Positions 34,926 through 45,800 of a stretch of DNA of 64,000 bases are shown one piece after another. Position 1 is the stretch's first letter. Every line of letters starts with the position of its first letter. Source of the stretch: Rhynchonema sp. JSB1_4 (lineage: Eukaryota; Nematoda; Chromadorea; Monhysterida; Xyalidae); contig JASAMV010005757.1 in assembly GCA_030248065.1 (NCBI GenBank), positions 1 through 64,000 of the forward strand, in the 5' to 3' direction. The translations under genes were made by a program, and so were the position numbers. Below the pieces are notes generated by a model. That model ran no database searches. It was not told where the DNA came from and worked only from the letters and a program-made list of their open reading frames with translations.

Positions 34926-35094
34926 CTACGCTAACACGAGCCCGATTTCGGAGGTGGCAGATAGTGAAACATTCTCACGTGGCTGCTGATTTTGAAAGTG
35001 TTACACGTAGAATACAACGCGGCGCATGACGATTTTCTCTTTCTATTCGTTTTGTAAGCACACCACCTCCGAAATCGGGCTCGTGTCGGCGTAG
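34926..35094. mobile_element. Small TIR element M2 (same family as 21326-21500)
   Basis: The ends ACTACGCTAACACGAGCCCG and CGGGCTCGTGTCGGCGTAGT are inverses, joined to GATTTCGGAGGTGG / CCACCTCCGAAATC. Inside are TGAAACATTCTCACGTGGCT and GACGATTTTCTCTTTCTATT, matching the other two copies. The element is ~169 bp and non-coding. Confidence 0.7.
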
Positions 35095-36355
35095 TTGGCC
35101 GTAATAGGAAAACGGCAAAGCGCAAAGAATAGTTAGTGGAACATTTATTTTGCCAACGGTTATGCGTCAATTTTTCACGAACGACATCGTTTCAAAGTTG
35201 CGAACAACATCATTATTGTCATTACAGACAAGATGACCTATGTGAAACATCAGGCTGGTGGTCGACATCATGAACGACTTGTGGCATGTTGTCATCAATT
35301 TATGGCATGCCGGGAATACCAATACCAATGAACGATCTTTATTGTTGCACACTTAATTTTTACTGTAGATAACATTTATTAATTGAACAAATGTTATACA
35401 ATCTGTTGTATAAAGGCACGGTTTGAGAATTCTTGCACGAATTTCACCAATTCTTATAAAGTCATTGTGCGGCCAATACCAACATGTTATGTGCGAAACG
35501 TTTGAAATTCATGGTTTTCGCATTCACTCACATCATCTTTGAACAATCTCATCGTTATTTCGGAATAATTGTTCGTGTTCTATCCAGCAGCGTCGCGATA
35601 AGCTGAAGCCCACAATTGACGTCGATCCCATAAACCTTCCAGATGGGCAATCAGACGCGTGTTCGATTTGACAGTCGGGTTTGCCATTAAATGTTGGAAC
35701 TGACAGTTAGCTTGACCGAGTGTGACAGCCCGAGTGAGACGTCCGATGTCCAACATCACTGTCTGGCGTTCCTCCTGCGCAAAGTGGAGAACATAAAAAA
35801 GTACAAAACGCCCCTTCCCCCTCAGGGGTACACTATATATTCCCCTTCGAAAAAAAACGGGGGGTCGGTCCACCCCCCAGACTTCGGTTTGATCGCACGG
35901 CAAGGCCCACGTTTTCTGTTCCACTTGGTTTTCTCAGAGTATCAAAACATTTTCCTTTCCCAGAATTCACAAAATAACCAAAGCGGATTCGATTTTTGCG
36001 TGACTTTCACTCATAGGGTGGTTCAACCTATGTTAACCGTCAGACTCAGAGATAAATATTTTACTCGGGCGGGCCAGGGCGGCGCAAGATTTGAAAAGAT
36101 AGATAAACAACACGTGCAATCCTAAGTTTTGATGTCGTCCTGTGATTCAAGGCGTGTGGATGTTTTGCTGTAGAACGTTACCAGATTTTAGCATTTTGGG
36201 CAAAAGAAAAAGTGACACTTTAATTAGTTTCGGAGGAGTGGGCACGTTCCTCCACCGGCGGGACTAGCTATTCCCAACATGCGTGCCCAGTTTCTACTGC
36301 AAACGAAAAGGGAAGAAAAATTTAATTTTCAAACAGAGATGATTTAGGATAGGAT

Positions 36356-36843
36356 CAGAGGTCGCAATCGGGCCGGGTTTGGCCGGCCCGGCCCGGCCCG
36401 AGCCCCCAAATCTCCGGCCCGGCCCGACCCGTACCCCCAAATCTCCGGTCCTGCCCGGCCCGAACCTCCAAATCTCCGGCCCGGCCCGAATTTTTGGCTC
36501 AGATTTTAACCCAATTTTTGTCATAATTTTTGCGATTTTTTGAACCTATTTTTGGTTGAAAACAACGGTGTTGCTGGGGGGTGGGGGCTGGGGGCTCCCC
36601 CGCCCCTAGGTACAGCAGGTAGGTACCGTATTCCCTAAAATAGAGCCCCCCAAAAATAGAGCCCCCCCTAAAAGGGGTCAGTGAAAAAATAGAGCCCCCC
36701 AAAAATACAGCCCCCCCCCAACTTGGAATTCCCCGCTTTGGGGATCGTAAAGTCAAGTTCTTGTATAAGACACCTTATGTACAACGTTTGTGGTTGAGGT
36801 TGAGTATATGATGACGTACGGGCCGGCCCGATTGCGACCTCTG
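36356..36843. mobile_element. hAT-like element with GGCCCGGCCC word (copy R1)
   Basis: The ends CAGAGGTCGCAATCGGGC and GCCCGATTGCGACCTCTG are perfect inverses, with a perfect 8-bp duplication GATAGGAT (36348-36355; 36844-36851). Next to each end lie many GGCCCGGCCCGA words. A separate repeat of the AGAGCCCCCC type (about 36618-36798) sits inside, probably a later insertion. No transposase. Confidence 0.85.
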
Positions 36844-36975
36844 GATAGGATCCCACCCGGCCCGACTGACCAAAACTCCGGCCCGGCCCGATTTAAAATT
36901 CCAAAATCACGGCCCGGCCCGACTTTGGGGTCAAAGGAAAAAAATCGTCCAAAAAAGCCAGTGATGTGGTAGGTC

Positions 36976-37372
36976 CAGTGTAGTTCCTGGGGGGGGGAGG
37001 GGGGGTCCCCCCCCCCTAAGGTACACTAACCGCCGCGACCAAGGTACACTAGTACACTAACCGCCGCGCCAGGTACACTAACCGCCTCAATTTTTGCCTA
37101 AAATTGGCATTTTTAGGCCTAAAATGGGCATTTTTAGGCCTAAAATGAGTGATTTTTAGGTCAATGATGTCAAAAGTCGCCAAAATACCCTTTTTATGAA
37201 GAATTTTTTCCAAAAAGGGCCAAAAATCGGTCAAATTTTCTACCCCAAAAAGTGACTTTTTCCTGGATTTGGGTCTTCCCCCCCCCCCTTCCCCCCAGGG
37301 AGGTACACTAACCGCCGCACGGAAAAAAGGGGTAGGTACACTAACCGCCGCGCCGGACCAGGAACTACACTG
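36976..37372. mobile_element. CAGTGTAGTTCC family, copy 2 (word GTACACTAACCGCC), intact TSD
   Basis: CAGTGTAGTTCCTGG and CCAGGAACTACACTG bracket 397 bp with a perfect 8-bp duplication GGTAGGTC (36968-36975; 37373-37380). GTACACTAACCGCCGCGCC-type words occur three times near the left end and twice near the right. The core (AAAATTGGCATTTTTAGGCC; CGCCAAAATACCCTTTTTAT) is shared with copies 1, 3, 4 and 5. hAT-like by end and duplication size. Confidence 0.88.
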
Positions 37373-37434
37373 GGTAGGTCTACTCTACTCTGGTCCGAGG
37401 CTCGGCTCGGACTCCGAGCAAGAAAGCTACCGTA

Positions 37435-37881
37435 CAGAGGTGGGAATCGGGCCGGCCCGGCCCGGCCCGACGTTCGGGCCGGGCCGGGCCGAGGTTTCCG
37501 GCCCGAACGGTCGGGCCGGGCCGGGCCGGGATGGCCGGCCCGAAAAGGCCCGACATGATCGAATTTCAATAAAAAATCGTGATTTTTTAGGCTAAATTTG
37601 CCAAAATTTCTCGCGATTCTGCAAATTAGTACCGACTTCCATGATTATCAGCTATCAGGTATTTTTAAACAAAAAAACTGTAATTTTTGCACCAAAAAAT
37701 TGCTTCAAAATATCATCAGAAAAAACTCGGGCCGAAAAAATCAGGCCGGGCCGGGCCGACTTTTTTCCAAGTCGGGCCGGGCCGGACTTCCCGGCCCGAA
37801 CTGTCGGGCCGGGCCGGGCCGACCCCCGGACCTCGTCGGGCCGGGCCGGGCCGAGGTAACCCGGCCCGATTCCCACCTCTG
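37435..37881. mobile_element. hAT-like element with GGCCGGGCCGGG word (copy R2), intact TSD
   Basis: CAGAGGTGGGAATCGGGCC and GGCCCGATTCCCACCTCTG are inverses flanked by the duplication CTACCGTA (37427-37434; 37882-37889). CGGGCCGGGCCG arrays fill the sub-terminal parts; the middle is A/T-rich. Related to R1 by its ends and word; the inner TIR differs by a few bases. Confidence 0.87.
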
Positions 37882-37995
37882 CTACCGTATTGTCGGAAAT
37901 AACCCGGGGGGTCTATTTTTTCACAGGGGTCATTTTGGGGGGTTCAATTAATGGGGGTCAATTATTGGGGGTTATATTTTTCATTTGGCCCCCAG

Positions 37996-39223
37996 CAGTG
38001 TAGTTCCTGGGGGGGGAGGGGGGGGGACCCCCCCCCTCGGGTACGTCTGTTCCCCCTCCGAGGTACGCCTGCCCCACTGTTCCCCCTCCGGGTACGTCTG
38101 CTCCCCCAATTTTTTCCTAAAATGGGCAAATTTAGGCCTAAAATAGGCATTTTTAGGCCAAAAATAGGTAAACTTTAGGTGAAACCTCCAAAAAAACGCC
38201 AAAATACTAGGGATCGGCGTCGGTCATGTAGACCGACACCGACACCGACACCGACACTTTTTTGGAAAGTACCGACACCGGCGAAAAAGCACGCCGACAC
38301 CGACACCGACAGTGAAAAAATGACCGACACCGACAGTAAAACCGAGTTTGCCTTTTTTAGCCCTAAAAACTTATTTTTAGACCTAAAATGCCTTTTTGGA
38401 CAAAAACCGGTGTGTTGGTGTACTTCTCACCTGAAAAAAGAGGGATCAAATACCAAAACAAAAAACAATTATGAACTTTGTATGATAGGATAGGTCTGTC
38501 TCTTTGTCGCAGGAACAAACAGGTTCTGTCCGCCTCTCACTCTCAGTGAAACATTCAACGTGTTTTCATGTTTGAAGTGGTACAAAGGCATCGGTCAATA
38601 CTTGTACAATTGAGTGTATCTGATGTGATGGAGAATAATGATGTATCGGTGTCCTTCGCAAATAACTCGTGATTGATATTTCTCATTCTGTTCGCATGTC
38701 TTTCCTTTAATCTGATTCCAAAAAAATTGTTCTCTTGTTGTGTTGCACTGCTGCAGAATTGAAACTGAACCGTGTATGAGGAATTGGTCGTTCAAAACCA
38801 GCGCTTGGCGCTTTTTTATATGTTGTGGACAACTAAAGAACATAATCAGTACGAAATATATTTTTTTTCTAATAATAGTTGGCTGCCGAAAAATTGGGGA
38901 CCGACACTACCGACACCTGAAAAAAACCGACACTTTTGTGGACCGACACCGACACCGACACCGACATTAGTAGTGTCGGTACCTACACCGACTTTTTTCC
39001 GACACCGACGCCGATCCCTACAAAATACCCTTTTTATAGGGGATTTTTCGCAAAAGAAGGCAAAAATAGTCCAATTTTTCGACCTCAAAAAATGACTTTT
39101 TTCCGTCCCCCCCCAAATTGGGACCTCCCCCCCCCCCTTCCCCCCCCACCTACGTACGTCTGTTCCCCCTCCGAAAATAGTGGAGGGTACGTCTGTTCCC
39201 CCTCCGGACCAGGAACTACACTG
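37996..39223. mobile_element. CAGTGTAGTTCC family, copy 3, containing a nested hAT-like element
   Basis: The same TIRs as copy 2, with the 8-bp duplication GCCCCCAG (37988-37995; 39224-39231). Its word is GTACGTCTGTTCCCCCTCC, as in copy 1, present at both ends. It is enlarged to 1228 bp by the insertion at 38208-39020. Removing that insertion would leave a copy of about 415 bp, close to the size of its relatives. Confidence 0.87.
38208..39020. mobile_element. Nested hAT-like element with CCGACA repeats, intact TSD
   Basis: TAGGGATCGGCGTCGG and CCGACGCCGATCCCTA are perfect inverses, and the target CAAAATAC is duplicated exactly (38200-38207; 39021-39028). The duplicated bases are part of the conserved core of the host element, proving insertion order. 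GACACCGACACCGACA arrays lie inside both ends. The central ~550 bp is unique and includes GTGAAACATTCAACG. No transposase ORF. Confidence 0.9.
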
Positions 39224-39410
39224 GCCCCCAGACCCCGACGAAAAAAATCATTGTTAATAATGCCCATCAAAATGGCTTGTTTTCGGTATTTTCTAACTTT
39301 AACAGAGGCAATTATGCTTAAAAAGCAGTATTCTGTTGTGTACGCAAGCTTAAACAACTTTTGACACAACAACACAGCCTTACCATACCACTAATCTGTA
39401 TCTGTGGCAG

Positions 39411-39768
39411 CAGTGTAGTTCCTGGTCCGGCGGGGAAATTAGTGTACCTCCCTACTTTTTCGGAGGAGAAATTAGTGTACCTCCCTGGGGGGGAAGACCC
39501 AAAATCAGGAAAAAGTCACTTTTTGAGGTAGAAAATTTGACCTATTTTTACCCCTTTTTGGAAAAAATTCTTCTTAAAAAGGGTATTTTGGCGACTTTTG
39601 AGCACATTGACCTGAAAATCACACATTTTAGGCCTAAAAATGGCCATTTTAGGCAAAAATTGGGGAAATTAGTGTACCCGGAGGGGAAATTAGTGTACTA
39701 GTGTACCTTGGTCGGGGAAATTAGTGTACCTTAGGGGGGGTCCCCCCCTCCCCCCAGGAACTACACTG
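39411..39768. mobile_element. CAGTGTAGTTCC family, copy 4 (word GTACACTAATTTCCCC), intact TSD
   Basis: The TIRs are as in copies 1-3, flanked by the duplication TGTGGCAG (39403-39410; 39769-39776). Words reading GGGGAAATTAGTGTACCT occur at both ends. The core is in the opposite orientation to copy 2 but recognisably the same. 358 bp, no ORF. Confidence 0.87.
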
Positions 39769-39773
39769 TGTGG

Positions 39774-40120
39774 CAGTGTAGTTCCTGGTCCGGCGCGGCG
39801 TTTAGTGTACCTACCCCTTTTTTCGTGCGGCGGTTAGTGTACCTGCCTGGGGGGAAGGGGGAAGACCCAAATCCAGGAAAAAGTCACTTTTTGAGGTAGA
39901 AAATTTGACCGATTTTTTGCCCTTTTTGGGAAAAATTCTCCATAAAAAGGGTATTTTGGCGACTTTTGACAACATCGACCTAAAAATCACCCATTTTGGG
40001 CCTAAAAAATGGCCATTTTAGGCCTAAAAATGCCTAGGTATTTTGGGCAAAAATTGAGGCGGTTAGTGTACCTTGGTCGCGGCGGTTAGTGTATCTTAGG
40101 GGGGACCCCCTCCCCCCAGG
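39774..40120. mobile_element. CAGTGTAGTTCC family, copy 5 (right end lost)
   Basis: It begins CAGTGTAGTTCCTGGTCCGG directly in the target duplication of copy 4. GCGGCGGTTAGTGTACCT words lie at both ends (inverse of the copy 2 word), around the shared core. It stops after CCCCTCCCCCCAGG, where the GAACTACACTG end is missing and another element begins. Confidence 0.7.
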
Positions 40121-40126
40121 CAGTGG

Positions 40127-40840
40127 CAGTGTAGTACTTGGTCAGGGTGTGGACGATAGATTGGGACCCGAAATGTGTTGACGATAGATAGATGACCCAA
40201 GTCCGAAATCTGGGGGGTCGACCCAAACTTGTTGACGATAGATAGATGGTGGGGGGGTCGCCAAAAATCAAGGCATAGTATAGTGTACTAACGTAAGTAG
40301 GTAATAATGTGTGAATATTAATGAAAATGTACTTAGATGTACTAAATCCGCGCGTAGCGCGCGATTTTTTGCCTATTTGGGGTGAAAAAACACCGATTTT
40401 GAGCCATTTTGAGTCAAAAATGTCCATTTCGGGGTCGATTGTTGTTGACGATAGATAGATTTGCCCATAAGTGTTGACGATAGATAGATGAAATCAAAAA
40501 GTGTTGACGATAGATAGATGAACCCCTGGGGTCCGAAAAAAGGGTGTTTTTTCATGCATTTTACTGCAAAATTGGCCGAAAAATGATACTTTTTTGCATT
40601 TTGGCCAAAAATTTGCCCAAAATAGCTACTTAAAAGAGGCTTGCGCTCGGAGCGCGCGATTTTTGGGGTTTTGAGGTCAAAAATACCCATTTTTGCCTAT
40701 GAAAACCATAAATTGATGGTTGCAATGCAAGGTACCTCCGGGATGGTTGCAAGGTACCTACCCTTCCCCCCATCCCCCCAAGGGGTGGTTGCAAGGTACC
40801 TGCCCCTTAGGGAGGGAATCCCCCCATCCCCCAGCCACAT
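40127..40840. mobile_element. CAGTGTAGT-end element, word TGTTGACGATAGATAGAT, plus a GGTTGCAAGGTACCT block
   Basis: The start CAGTGTAGTACTTGGTCAGG resembles the family TIR. GTTGACGATAGATAGATG recurs near 40179, 40231, 40443, 40472 and 40503. A CGCGCGTAGCGCGCGA box lies near 40350. A second block (about 40725-40830) has GGTTGCAAGGTACCTNCC three times and C-runs, and may be the right part of a different copy. The right TIR is not found. Confidence 0.55.
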
Positions 40841-40845
40841 CAACA

Positions 40846-41010
40846 TGAGCTCGATTTTGCAGCTGGCAGAATAGTGAAACATTCTGACCTCTGACGTGGT
40901 TGCTGACTTGGGAAATGTTACACGTTGAAGAATACAAAGTGGAGGATGATGATTTTCTCTTTCTATTCGTTTTGAGTGCACACCCCTTCGAAATCGAGCT
41001 CGTGTTTTTA
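40846..41010. mobile_element. Small TIR element M3 (diverged copy of 21326-21500)
   Basis: Starts near ATCAACATGAGCTCGATTTT and ends GAAATCGAGCTCGTGTTTTT. Inside is GTGAAACATTCTGACC and ATGATTTTCTCTTTCTATTC, as in M2. It is more diverged than M1 and M2. It lies ~115 bp upstream of the NUDT21 ATG. Confidence 0.6.
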
Positions 41011-41125
41011 TCAACTGACAGGCCACGTCTTTGCGTGAAGCAGAGAGCAAAAAGCATTGAATAAATTAAAAAGCAGCAAATGCAGATCTTTCGTTGGATT
41101 GCAGCACTCTGCACGCATTATCAGC

Positions 41126-42857
<1,732 letters not shown>

Positions 42858-45800
42858 CACACCGAAGTTTCGCGTAGTACTATTCTTGTCCAACTGAACT
42901 GGTGTGATGAATTGTATCCCCCGCTCGTCAGTCGAACAACACAAACGCCGCGATCGACTCTAAAACAACATGATGACATAACAACAAGCAGTGTAATGTG
43001 TGTTTGTTGCAATGATGGCAGCTGTTTTTGTGCTCATGCGTTGCTGCAACATTGCGTATCATTGGTGGTCAGCGTGCACCATAAAGCAATTCTCCCAGAG
43101 GTCTTGGCCCCTGGTCAATGTCCAAATATGTCGTTGTGATGGGAACCCGAACACTTAGTGGTGCCATACCGCTGCGGCCACCTCTGAACGATGACCAACC
43201 ACCACCACGCCAGGGGTCGCGCGAGCCTGACCTTTGTAATAAATAAATAGCAAACAATACCGTACCCCCAGCTACGTAACAATTACGCCATATATTGCAC
43301 ACGCGTCAGACTGGGTAATTTTTCTTTTACGCATCAAGTAGCTTTTAGTGGCGTCTTCCATGGTTTTATTGATGAAAGCGGTTGAGCATCGGTTCCAATA
43401 CGAGGAATTCTGATCCAAATGAGGGTCTTTATTTGCGCCAAATGTCCGAATATGCCTCTGTTCCACAAAAGAGGGTCATTTGAAATCATATCCCCACGTT
43501 GTGGTGACCCCAAAGATGACCCCGGCTACACCTGTCGGTCATAGTGCCATGACAGGCACGCGTGCCCGCATTACACTGTGTACATGGTGTTGCGTGTCGT
43601 GGTCCGTTTTTATGTAACCAAACCAAGTGGTTTGTTGCATCGTTTTGTTCGATGCCCCTGTCCTGAAACGGTAAACAATACAAAATGCACAAGTTAGATT
43701 TGATAACTGCAATGAAAACCGTAACCACATCTGTGAGATTCTGAGTCACTGAGTTAGGTTATTAATGCGCATTTACGCAACACTCAGATCATTGAGAATT
43801 TGTATCATGAAGAGACTCATTTCAATAAAAAAATCCAGTTGAAGCATGCACAAGGCAATGAAGTGGTTGCGTGTACCTTATTTGTATCTTTATCTTTACT
43901 TTGTGGGTATCTTTATTTGTAGCCTGTTTTATCCTTGTCGATTAAGTCTTGGCTGGATTCGACCCCTGGCCCGCAGACATGCACAAAAATGAAGTGTGTT
44001 TTATGCGCTGCTCTACGCACTACAACACAGACAATGGGCGACCGGTCGGTCAAGGGGGCTTTGATGTTCTTATGACCCGAGGATTTATGTCGTAAGCCAT
44101 TTGTGGTGGTCGACCTTTGATGGTGGTGCGATTGCGCAATCGGTGTGAATGCATTGTGTGCGACGCCATTAACGCTCAGTTTGTAACTCAACAAGTCCGC
44201 ACGTCATTGATCGTAACTAACGATTACATGCATCAATACGCACTGCACACACGTGCGGCACATCTGTTGGCTGGATTTGGTGACCTTGTCGGTATTATTG
44301 CACTTCATGATTCGTCGATCAGGCGCGTTCTTGAAAGCGAATAAGGTGTGCTAAATGAACCGGGTAATTAATGAATAGTTTAGAAACTCGTGCTACATTC
44401 CGCCCCTCGAACGTGCTTTCAGTGACAACATTATCATACCAGCACAGTAAGCAGCGTCAAGAATTTAGTGCCCCCTGTGTGCGCATGTGCTTTTGATTGC
44501 AACGCTTAACGACATTGTAAATATATGTCTCAGTGGCTGCCTAATCGCACATCAACTGGTCGGACCACAAGTGGCTGCTGCTGGCCTTTAGTGTCGGTGT
44601 TTCCTCTCGTCGATTCCGGTGTCGTTTCGCGACTTGAATGTCGCGCGGCCGGAAATTTCCAGTTGCCAAGCACCAACAGGCAGCAGCTTGCTTGCGCTGC
44701 TCAAATCTGGGACGTAAGCCATTAATAGGGCCTCCTGTTGCAACTGCTGACATTACCGATATACCTATGCGGTGTGTTGTGGCAACCGCACGGCTACCAA
44801 ATACGTTGACGCTACTTATACATGGACTAGTAGCTGAATTGTGCACTTTAAATTATAGCGTGCAGCCACTGGTTTCCGGTACTTTTCATTTCAATTGTAT
44901 AAAGCAGCACGTGGGCATGATTTGGTCATGACTATCTACCAGAGCTACACTACGGTAGCGTCAAATTGCGACATAGCAACAGTGTGGCTCCGTTATTCGT
45001 CCAAAAGTCGGTTCTTATTTTTCTCCACTGACTGGCATATGCCTTTTCCCTAACCTAAAACGGCCGTCAACGATTACGCTTAATCGGGCCACCATAGCTT
45101 GAAAGAGCTGCCCTTTCTCAACCACGTGTTTGGCCCTAGCTATACCTACGTATGTTGTTGAGGTTTTCCAGCATTATGAACCTCTTGACAGCATAGAAAC
45201 GAAGACAAAGTATAACCACGTCTCATGTGCCACCACCTGTGGTGCACTTTTGAACTTGGGCAAGCCCAATCCGCTCGGTCTATTATCAGAATTGCTGGCT
45301 CTTGGTACGTGCTGAGGTCTTTTGTAGTGGCCTGGTTGAGAATTAAGATTACTCCGTACCTACGCCAGTTGCGGCTGCCAAAACATACGTTATACGTCTG
45401 GTGGTTACTGTAAGTCCAAATTAGATGAGATGCATACGAAAACTGTTGAAATTGTCAACAGCCCCTGCATCGAATTGGCACATGACATTGATACTTGATA
45501 TGATTGTGTGTGGCACTGCAAACAAGCAACAGAGACACACAACAGCAATAGTACTCACACAAATGGGTCATCTTCACCGGTTCCGGTTCCAGACAAAGCA
45601 AATTAGATCAGGACTTGAACCTGACCGTTTCCGTGATCAAGTAGTTATAGCGGCACAGCAACAACCCCACCGACGTGTCAAGGCGTGATTGTGTTGCAAA
45701 CAAATGGCTTATGGCTTGTTACGTTGTTGGCAGACAGATATGTACATGTACATGCATGGCACGCTGGTGTGAAGGTGCGCACATGAATCACGACGCATGT

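Noticed and set aside
36356..37881. G/P/A/R-rich ORFs over the GGCCCG arrays
   Set aside because: They are translations of transposon word arrays, present on both strands and ending at element borders.
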